Notes under the pieces: generated by a model
Seen by the model: the letters and a program-made list of their open reading frames with translations, nothing else
Told to the model about the DNA's origin: nothing
Database searches by the model: none
Made by a program: the position numbers and the translations under genes
NCBI GenBank assembly: GCA_027065635.1
Contig: JAMONQ010000021.1
Coordinates: 1-18,847, forward strand
Direction: 5' to 3'
DNA length: 18,847 nucleotides
Origin: Campylobacterales bacterium
GTDB lineage: Bacteria > Campylobacterota > Campylobacteria > Campylobacterales > Hydrogenimonadaceae
In this document: positions 12,780 through 18,847 of the stretch, in pieces
Layout: each line of letters begins with the position of its first letter
Position numbering within the stretch: the stretch's first letter is position 1

Positions 12780-13781
12780 ATGTCGATAGAGTGGCTTGTA
12801 GGCGGTGCCTTTTTTGTATCGCTGATAACCCAGTGGGCGGTGATGGCACTGGCTCACCGCTACAAACTCTTTATCGACTCCCACAAAGAGAGCAAACCAC
12901 AAAGGTTCCACGAGGAGGCCACACCGCGCGCCGGCGGAATCGGAATCATGGCCGGTTTGCTGTTTTTGCTTTTTACACCGCTTGGCTGGAAACTTCTCTT
13001 TTCGGTTCTACTCGCCTTTTTGAGCGGTATTTTCGAAGATTTCCACAATGCAATCTCCGCAAAAACCCGTCTTGTTCTGCAGCTTGTCGCCGCTCTTGCC
13101 GCAATCTTCTTGACAAATGCCGTAGTTACCTATATCGGGCTCGGAATCACTCTTCCATACTTTATAGGTGTTATCTTCAGCGCTTTTGCGATTGTAGGAG
13201 TAATGAACGCGATCAATATCATTGACGGCTTCAACGGCCTCGCAGGCGGAATCGTTTTGCTGATACTGATCTCGTTTGGCATTACGGCCGCGAAGATGGA
13301 AGATCTTTATATAGTTCAGTTAAATCTTGTAACCGCTTCTGCGGTCTGCGGCTTTTTCGTCGTCAACTTTCCCAAAGGGCGCATCTTTTTGGGTGACGGC
13401 GGCGCATATCTTCTCGGGTTTCTTGTCGCACTATCGGGCATATTTCTGGCCAGCCACCACGAAAAGGTAAGCCCATGGTACATTCTTTGTGTACTGATCT
13501 ATCCCGTATGGGAGGTGATATTTTCGATTATCCGCAAGAAAATGGACGGCACCTCCCCTTTGCAGCCGGACAGATACCATCTGCATATGCTTGTCTACCG
13601 GCATCTGACACACAACAACCCTCTAACCGCCCTGGCGCTGATTCTTTTTGCGTCTCCTTTCATACTTGTGCCTACACTCTATCCGAACAACTCCGCCGCA
13701 AACTTTTTTACGGCGATCCTGTTTATATGCTGCTACCTTCTGCTATACAGAGTATTGATAAAAAAAGAGTCTAAAGCTTGA
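12780..13781 (+). CDS. WecA/WbpL-type polyprenyl-phosphate sugar-1-phosphate transferase
   Basis: A 333-residue integral membrane enzyme of the MraY/WecA/WbpL family (about 10-11 spans). These enzymes transfer an N-acetylhexosamine 1-phosphate from a UDP-sugar to undecaprenyl phosphate, the first step of lipid-linked glycan synthesis. Motifs in order: SKPQRFHEEATPRAGG (38-53); the Mg-binding acidic motif, here E86-D87 followed by SAKTRL, instead of DD; NAINIIDGFNGLAGG (143-157); FLGDGGAYLLG (203-213); and the cytoplasmic His motif HLHMLVYRH (267-275). It starts 3 nt after ilvD without a visible ribosome-binding site, so translation may be coupled. Its 3' end overlaps pglB by 11 nt. The neighbouring glycosylation genes suggest that it supplies their carrier lipid. 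Sugar specificity is unknown. Confidence 0.9.
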   Translation: MSIEWLVGGAFFVSLITQWAVMALAHRYKLFIDSHKESKPQRFHEEATPRAGGIGIMAGLLFLLFTPLGWKLLFSVLLAFLSGIFEDFHNAISAKTRLVLQLVAALAAIFLTNAVVTYIGLGITLPYFIGVIFSAFAIVGVMNAINIIDGFNGLAGGIVLLILISFGITAAKMEDLYIVQLNLVTASAVCGFFVVNFPKGRIFLGDGGAYLLGFLVALSGIFLASHHEKVSPWYILCVLIYPVWEVIFSIIRKKMDGTSPLQPDRYHLHMLVYRHLTHNNPLTALALILFASPFILVPTLYPNNSAANFFTAILFICCYLLLYRVLIKKESKA

Positions 13782-13785
13782 CTCT
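13760..13785 (-). terminator. Intrinsic terminator of the pglB operon
   Basis: On the minus strand AGAGTC (complement of 13780-13785) and GACTCT (complement of 13766-13771) form a 6-bp stem around an 8-nt loop. Six T residues follow (complement of 13760-13765). The hairpin includes the pglB stop codon and lies within the last codons of the convergent WecA-like gene. Confidence 0.72.
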
Positions 13786-15876
13786 GTAGATCTTAGCCCA
13801 CGCCGAAGATACGACCGGCTCGAACAGGCGCTCATCATAGTTTTCCAGGAAAAATAGCTGAATGTATGTTGAGCGGAACGTGCGTTCGTCCATGATGAAG
13901 AAACGGCCGTAGCTTTTGGCATAGAGTATGGTCAAGCCCCCATCCGGATAGAGGTTTTGAGCCTTTACATCTACTCTGCCGTCTTGCATCTGACTCGTAG
14001 TGACGAAGCGTCTAACCGGTGCCTCGTTTTCTCCGAGCTTGAGCGTTGCTCTTTTCATATCCAGCTCGATCCCGTTTGCAAAAACCAGTCGATCGTCTCC
14101 CTTGCTGCTTAGCGCTGTCATGATATACAGAGGTTCACGCTTCTTATCGCCGCTATTTAGATCGATAGAGCTAAAAAGTGCCACGGTAGGCAAGATAGAG
14201 TGCATTCTCCAGGGAAGGTATAGATAGACCTCCCTGCTCTTTGGAGGGAGAGGGAAGGCAGACTCTTCACGAAGCCTGTTTAGATACTCGTTCGGATCGA
14301 CCTGATCCGGCTTGCCGTTTTTAAACAGTGTATCGGCTATCGTTTTGTAGTCCGACGAGATATATGTCTCGACGGAGATTCGACTCAAACGGGCAGCCTC
14401 CAGTTGCGAGTCTGTCATCAAAATCTCAGAGACTATAAAGTTGTCGTGGCTATGTTTTGCCCCGTCTATCAATGTATTTTTGTTGCCGTAGTACCAGATC
14501 GGGTAGCCGTAGTCCCACCATGCAATCACATAATCTCTGTCGCTGCCTCTCTTTTTCAATATATCAAGCACCTCGACTTCATCCTTGTTGAATACCGTCG
14601 GCACCTTGTAGTTTACGATATGAACTATATTCGGATACAAAAGCGCGAATGTCGCCGCAGCAAGCAGTAGCGGCCGCAGACGAATGTTTGAAAGGTACTC
14701 CGATACTATATGAAAAAGATAGAGTGCTCCAAGCGCCGCAACTGGAACGGCATAGACCGTAAAGCGCAGTCCTCCCCACCATGCAAAGAGCCCAAGTCCC
14801 ATTAGCGGAAGCGTCACTACAAAAGCCGGCTTTCGCCAAAGCAGCAATCCGTACCCTGTCAGAGCGATAAAGAATCCGGGAACCGATCCTGCTATCCTTT
14901 TGGCCAACAGATCGAACGGAATATGTCCCGCTTCCCGTATGGTATTGACTACATTGTAAAAGTGTAGACCGGCTTCGGCTCCCTCTCTTTGGGCGTAGCG
15001 CATGATTTTCGTATAGATGAAGTTGAAGCCGTCACCGGTCAAAAACGCCAAAACAGCCGCTCCCAAAGCGATATAAAAAAGTTTTTCGCCCGGAATCTCG
15101 ATACGGCGCAAAAAAACATAAAGCAGAGGCAGAAGAAGCAGTTTTAACGGCCAGAATATCGGAAGAAGTGCGGCTGAAACGAGTATTATCGACGGATAGG
15201 CGAAGCTCTCTGTGCGATGTCGCCACCAGACATAAGCTACATACAGCGTACTGATGGCAAACACCATAGCCTTGCCCTGATTGTAGAGATACGGATAGAG
15301 TGCAAGAGCGATCGAAGCGGCCAGTGCGTAGCCGATGCTCCGCCTATGGTTGGCCGCCATAAGAAAGTACACGATAAACATTGGAGCCATTGCGGAAAAC
15401 ATATCGGTATCGTAGTAGCCGAACATTGTACGATTGTAGTAACTCCAGGTTACAGATGCCAGCAGTGCGGCAAAAAAGCCGCTCCACGTCATCCCGTAGA
15501 GGCGACCTATCAGAATAATCGGGACAACAACCAGTGATGATACGACACCGGGCATATATAAAATTATCGTATCCAGTGAAAACGGCAGGATCTTGGCCGC
15601 AAAATAGGTCAAGGTGATCGTGGCGGTCATCCATAGATCCGGCACTCTTGGGTTGTGCTCGAGAGTGCCGAAGAGCTCTTTTTGCGCGGCACTGGCAAAG
15701 TAGTAGCCGTCGTTTGTATTGATCATGATCTGGCCGTTCCAGTAAAATTCGGGTACTCCGCCTGCCCAGTCTATCCAGATCATCCTGACCGCAATACTGA
15801 ACAGGTAGGCTATCGCTACAAGCGCTACAAGCGACTTGAGCCCCATCTTTTCGTCTATTTTCAAATCGTATCGCAC
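13771..15876 (-). CDS. pglB: Oligosaccharyltransferase PglB (STT3 family)
   Basis: A 701-residue inner-membrane enzyme, near the 713 residues of Campylobacter jejuni PglB, that transfers an undecaprenyl-linked glycan to Asn in D/E-x-N-x-S/T sites in the periplasm. The membrane domain holds the metal-site residues: Asp56 in TNDGYYFA, Asp156/Asp158 in YNRTMFGYYDTD, and Glu315 in NTIREAG (external-loop motif). The C-terminal periplasmic domain has WWDYG (453-457), which binds the acceptor Thr/Ser, and M558-x-x-I561 in WRMHSILPTVA, the MI motif of the bacterial class. All key residues are present, so it should be active. The start is GTG at 15876, 1 nt after the upstream glycosyltransferase stop, with AGAGG 5 nt before it. 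It is the last gene of the operon. Neighbours differ from the C. jejuni pgl order, so the glycan probably differs. Confidence 0.96.
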   Translation of the reverse strand: MRYDLKIDEKMGLKSLVALVAIAYLFSIAVRMIWIDWAGGVPEFYWNGQIMINTNDGYYFASAAQKELFGTLEHNPRVPDLWMTATITLTYFAAKILPFSLDTIILYMPGVVSSLVVVPIILIGRLYGMTWSGFFAALLASVTWSYYNRTMFGYYDTDMFSAMAPMFIVYFLMAANHRRSIGYALAASIALALYPYLYNQGKAMVFAISTLYVAYVWWRHRTESFAYPSIILVSAALLPIFWPLKLLLLPLLYVFLRRIEIPGEKLFYIALGAAVLAFLTGDGFNFIYTKIMRYAQREGAEAGLHFYNVVNTIREAGHIPFDLLAKRIAGSVPGFFIALTGYGLLLWRKPAFVVTLPLMGLGLFAWWGGLRFTVYAVPVAALGALYLFHIVSEYLSNIRLRPLLLAAATFALLYPNIVHIVNYKVPTVFNKDEVEVLDILKKRGSDRDYVIAWWDYGYPIWYYGNKNTLIDGAKHSHDNFIVSEILMTDSQLEAARLSRISVETYISSDYKTIADTLFKNGKPDQVDPNEYLNRLREESAFPLPPKSREVYLYLPWRMHSILPTVALFSSIDLNSGDKKREPLYIMTALSSKGDDRLVFANGIELDMKRATLKLGENEAPVRRFVTTSQMQDGRVDVKAQNLYPDGGLTILYAKSYGRFFIMDERTFRSTYIQLFFLENYDERLFEPVVSSAWAKIYRVKL

Positions 15877-15877
15877 G

Positions 15878-16651
15878 CTAACCTCTTTCTTTTATTATTT
15901 TATATTTGAGAAAACTTCTGTAAGTATACCATCCAAAGTAATACAGAGCCCTATGAAGCGGCAGCTTTTCGATATCACGATACAGTTTCCAGTTATACAG
16001 GCTGGAGAGAATTTTATTGCTGGAAACCGAAGCGTTTCTTACCCTGTAGCAGGCAAGCGGCTCGTTCAAGCCGTACGCATAGGGGATTTGCTTCAAGATT
16101 TTGAGCCACAGAGCGAAGTCTTGCCTCTTCATAATCTCCGGCATATAGACTTTGCCCAGTTTTTCCGTATCGTAGAGAGCGGTTAGGCAGCCGATGACAT
16201 TCTGCTTGAGCAGTTCACGATAGTCCACACGCGCGGGGATAGAGACAGTGCCGATCCTCTCTCCCGACTCCTCTTCGATCATATGGTAGCCGCTATAAAC
16301 CAAACCAGCATCTGTTCGCCTGATAAAATCTATCTGTTTCTCGAGCTTCTGAGGCAGCCACAGGTCGTCACTGTCCAAAAAGGCGATATAGCGACCGTAC
16401 GAGGCTTTGATGGCGATATTTCTTGCGATAGCGGGACCTGAATTTTTGTCCAGCCTTATGAGTCTTATACGCGGCTCTTTTTTCGCAATAGCATCCACAA
16501 TTTCAGCCGACTTGTCCGCAGAGCAGTCATCGACAACGATCATCTCCCATTCCGAGAAAGTCTGTTTTTGCACAGACTCTATAGTCTCGGCTATAAAGCT
16601 TTGCGCATTATAAAGAGGGGTTACTATCGATACTACAGGGATTGGCGGCAC
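15878..16651 (-). CDS. Family 2 glycosyltransferase
   Basis: A 257-residue GT-A enzyme from a GTG start at 16651 with AGGGAG upstream. The N-terminal nucleotide-binding part begins VSIVTPLYNAQSFI, Asp41-Asp42 follow in VVDDCS, and the metal-binding DxD is D93-S-D95-D96 in FLDSDDLW. A catalytic-base region MKRQDFALWLK follows. The C-terminus is basic and amphipathic (YYFGWYTYRSFLKYKII), likely for membrane association. It overlaps the upstream gene by 19 nt and is 1 nt from pglB. Its role is probably to add one sugar to the lipid-linked glycan; donor and linkage are unknown. Confidence 0.92.
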   Translation of the reverse strand: MPPIPVVSIVTPLYNAQSFIAETIESVQKQTFSEWEMIVVDDCSADKSAEIVDAIAKKEPRIRLIRLDKNSGPAIARNIAIKASYGRYIAFLDSDDLWLPQKLEKQIDFIRRTDAGLVYSGYHMIEEESGERIGTVSIPARVDYRELLKQNVIGCLTALYDTEKLGKVYMPEIMKRQDFALWLKILKQIPYAYGLNEPLACYRVRNASVSSNKILSSLYNWKLYRDIEKLPLHRALYYFGWYTYRSFLKYKIIKERG

Positions 16652-17481
16652 TTTTCTCTCCCTCTCAAAAGATAGTCAAGGCTACCCCTCTGGATCCAGT
16701 AGAAAAATCGCAAGAAAGAGATATCCTTTCTGTAAAGCCTATACTTCTTCAAAGCGAAAAGAGCCGAAACCAGCACTCCGCGCCAGCCAAATACACGAGC
16801 CCATACAGCCCCTTTACCGAAAACCACCCTCCGGCTCCAGTCCGTTCCGGTACTCTTTTCAGGATGCGAAACAATCGCTATCGGTTTGAAGCAAAGAGTG
16901 TACCCCCTGCTGTACAGGTCCATGACGAATATGTAATCTTCACCTGTGGGATAATCCTTGGCACCCGGCCCAAAACAGTCGTCAAACAGCACCCCGGAGC
17001 CAAAAACCGAATCGCTTCTGAAAGCGATTTCTGTCGCACCGACACCGCTAAGCGATCTCGAATTATGCACCATAGCTCTCTCTGGATACGGTTTGAAATC
17101 CCTTTTTGTAGCCCGGTTGCGAATCTTGAATGTGATAAGGTCGGCATCCGGTGTCGTCGAAAACGCCTTCAGGATCTGCTCAAAAGCACCGTCACAAAAA
17201 GTTACATCATCATCGCATATAAAGCAAATGCTTCCGGGGTCCACATATTTTAGGGCATTGTTTCTGTTTTTCGCGACACCTTTTCCCTCGATTCCGGAAT
17301 AGAGTATATCAGAGCGCTCTCCAAGCTTTTCGACAAACTCTTCCGTTTTGCTGTCAGGCTCTTTTGTCAATTGATGGCTGACAACATATTTGACACCCTC
17401 TTTCGGCGGCAGCAGAAGGTTTGAGAGCGACAAAATTCTCTCATCTATCGTCGAAATCAGAATATATAGTCTATTTTTCAT
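16633..17481 (-). CDS. Divergent family 2-like glycosyltransferase
   Basis: A 282-residue GT-A-type protein. It lacks the usual VSIIIPxYN opening and begins LYILISTIDERILSLSNLLLP instead. It has the sequence KGVAKNRNNAL (67-77), typical of GT2 relatives that sort sugars, an acidic CDDDV motif (Asp90-92) in the DxD position, and TGEDYIFVMDLYSRG (179-193) with the Glu-Asp of the likely catalytic base. The C-terminal end is Arg/Lys-rich with a hydrophobic stretch. Overlaps of 11 nt upstream and 19 nt downstream place it firmly in the operon. Activity is inferred from fold-level motifs. Confidence 0.85.
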   Translation of the reverse strand: MKNRLYILISTIDERILSLSNLLLPPKEGVKYVVSHQLTKEPDSKTEEFVEKLGERSDILYSGIEGKGVAKNRNNALKYVDPGSICFICDDDVTFCDGAFEQILKAFSTTPDADLITFKIRNRATKRDFKPYPERAMVHNSRSLSGVGATEIAFRSDSVFGSGVLFDDCFGPGAKDYPTGEDYIFVMDLYSRGYTLCFKPIAIVSHPEKSTGTDWSRRVVFGKGAVWARVFGWRGVLVSALFALKKYRLYRKDISFLRFFYWIQRGSLDYLLRGREKCRQSL

Positions 17482-18439
17482 AACGATACCTGCTCTTTTT
17501 ACTCTTCCAGAGAGCCTTTTTCACAGACATAGGCAATACTCGCGCGGCAATCTCCTTGAGCACGCTTTTTAAAAACCGGACATATGCCTCTTTCTTGGGC
17601 ATCCCGCAAGATACGGCTATATCCAGATTCTCTTTTTTTGTGCGCCACGAAGAGCTGACTCCGCCCTCCATGATCCTGGCGACGACACCATCCGCTTTAG
17701 AAGCCCTGTAACCGCTTAGATGGATTCTCATCGCCATATCGTAATCGGCACAAATTCTGTAGGATGTTTCAAAAAGGCCGACCTTTTTATAAACAGACAA
17801 GGGGATAATCGCACCTACATGCGGATATGGCATTCCGAAATAGACTCGACCGGCCTCCAGCGGATATACAGGTTCGACAACGATATTCGAAGGCACCGTT
17901 TTTACGGCACCTACGCAATAATCTCGACCGCTTTCGTTCACTCTTTTCAAAAGCGACAAAACGGCTTCTTCGCAAAGCGCGTCATCGGCATTCAAAAACA
18001 TAATATAGCTTCCTGCCGCAACTTTCAGCCCCTTGTTCATGGCGTCGTAAATTCCGCTATCGGGCTCACTTACCCAGTAGTCTATACTCCCGTCGTATCG
18101 ATGCAGGATATCGAGTGTTCCATCCGTCGATCCTCCGTCAATAACGATATACTCTATATTCTCATATCTCTGTCCTGCTACACTGCCGATCGTCAGCTCC
18201 AGATGCTTCGCTCCGTTATAGACTACCGTTACGATGGAAACCAACGGCTTTTTCTCTTGCGATCTTTTGAAAATTCCCTGCGCGCGAAGTCCGCCTTCAC
18301 CCTTCCTGTCGGCTCTTGCCGGCAAAAAAAGAGTCGACTCGAACTTGTCATCGAGATCTGCATAGGTTGCGCAGGAGGCTTTAAAACACTTTCCGGCAGG
18401 ATCAAAATGTTCACCGGGCAAAAAAAGATCGTCACCCAT
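17471..18439 (-). CDS. Family 2 glycosyltransferase with N-terminal extension
   Basis: A 322-residue protein. The GT2 domain starts near residue 65 with PLVSIVTVVYNGAKHLE, then YIVIDGGSTDGTLDI (97-111), SEPDSGIYDAMNKG (124-137) and the DxD-like LNADD (149-153). It closely resembles the WcaA/colanic-type GT2 group. The roughly 64-residue N-terminal extension contains FDPAGKCFKASC and RKGEGGLRAQGIFK, a conserved block I have seen in front of this GT2 group; its function is not clear to me. The ATG at 18439 overlaps the upstream gene stop by 8 nt, so translation is coupled. Confidence 0.9.
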   Translation of the reverse strand: MGDDLFLPGEHFDPAGKCFKASCATYADLDDKFESTLFLPARADRKGEGGLRAQGIFKRSQEKKPLVSIVTVVYNGAKHLELTIGSVAGQRYENIEYIVIDGGSTDGTLDILHRYDGSIDYWVSEPDSGIYDAMNKGLKVAAGSYIMFLNADDALCEEAVLSLLKRVNESGRDYCVGAVKTVPSNIVVEPVYPLEAGRVYFGMPYPHVGAIIPLSVYKKVGLFETSYRICADYDMAMRIHLSGYRASKADGVVARIMEGGVSSSWRTKKENLDIAVSCGMPKKEAYVRFLKSVLKEIAARVLPMSVKKALWKSKKSRYRYEK

Positions 18440-18847
18440 TCAAAATACTTTCATAGAGTTTTATATACTCTCTTGCAACCGTTTCGGCATCAAACTCTTC
18501 AAGAACCTTCTCTCTCGCCCTGCGGCAGAGATCGGCATAGTCGTCGCTCTCCAGCACCCACTCGATACCCTTTGCCAGATCCGCCGCATCGAACGGTTTG
18601 GCCAGATAACCGTTTTTTTTATGCTCGATCATGTCAGAGTTGCCGCCGGTATCGAACGCTACGACCGGAGTACCGCACGAGAGGCTCTCCATGATCGTAT
18701 TCGAGAGGTTCTCCTGCAGACTGGGGACGACCACAACGTCGACGGCGCTATAGAGTGATACAAGGCTCACGTCATCGCTCAACGATCCCAGGTAGTAGGT
18801 CTCAAACCCAAACTCAGGGTCATTTTCGGGACGGCTGCTTCCGAAAA
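18432..18847 (-). CDS. Family 4 glycosyltransferase, C-terminal part (runs off right edge)
   Basis: The last 137 residues of a GT-B enzyme are in the window; the frame is open to the edge, so the N-terminal domain and start are missing. The C-terminal domain is typical of GT4: FGSSRPE, then YYLGSLSDDVSLVSLYSAVDV, then the donor-binding E-x7-E motif in PSLQENLSNTIMESLSCGTP and VVAFDTGGNSDMIEH. The protein ends at TGA 18432-18434, overlapping the next gene. It is likely an early, retaining sugar transferase of the glycan pathway; sugar unknown. Confidence 0.93.
   Translation of the reverse strand, partial: FGSSRPENDPEFGFETYYLGSLSDDVSLVSLYSAVDVVVVPSLQENLSNTIMESLSCGTPVVAFDTGGNSDMIEHKKNGYLAKPFDAADLAKGIEWVLESDDYADLCRRAREKVLEEFDAETVAREYIKLYESILNG

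Overview
The window looks like the chromosome of a Campylobacterota (Epsilonproteobacteria) member, probably a free-living or vent-type genus. The main evidence is a 701-residue PglB/STT3 oligosaccharyltransferase whose catalytic residues match the Campylobacter type. Supporting evidence is several TGn-TATAAT extended -10 promoters without a clear -35 box, very tight gene packing with overlapping ends, and the set of small membrane proteins. The genus is not resolved from sequence alone. There is no phage, insertion sequence, CRISPR array or replication origin.

Layout. 1-1070 (-): 5' part of a TolC-type outer-membrane protein, divergent from a WYL-domain regulator (1228-2166, +). 2210-4879 (+): a small membrane protein, then a tight operon of a membrane-anchored single-PDZ HtrA/DegS-like protease, a YqiA-like esterase and two small membrane proteins with TTG starts. 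A small secreted protein converges on it (4876-5223, -). 5490-6009 (-): tRNA operon Pro-His-Arg-Arg-Leu from a consensus promoter, back-to-back with a sodium-dependent NSS/SNF transporter (6113-7459, +). 7481-8735 (-): thiG followed by a lone degenerate GGDEF-like protein. 8836-9276 (-): Hsp20, divergent from a short-chain dehydrogenase (9431-10129, +). 10131-10917 (-): second stable-RNA cluster, Gly-Leu-Cys-(Cys-like)-Ser-Ser and then the 4.5S signal recognition particle RNA (ffs). 11097-13781 (+): ilvD, then a WecA/WbpL-type polyprenyl-phosphate sugar-1-phosphate transferase. 13771-18847 (-): a glycosylation operon, transcribed GT4 (partial), GT2, GT2-like, GT2, pglB.

How the genes work together. 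The right third looks like a protein N-glycosylation or surface-glycan locus. The WecA-like enzyme could load the first sugar phosphate on undecaprenyl phosphate, the four glycosyltransferases could extend the lipid-linked glycan, and PglB would transfer it to asparagine. No flippase or sugar-modification genes are visible; the locus runs off the right edge.

The most unusual signal is a tRNA-Cys-like gene (10545-10620) next to a normal tRNA-Cys. It keeps the GCA anticodon and U73 but has an abnormal anticodon loop, a bulged T stem and a changed D loop. A second theme is terminators of minus-strand genes that lie inside the coding ends of convergent plus-strand genes (4844-4868 and 13760-13785), with ffs also abutting the dehydrogenase stop codon.
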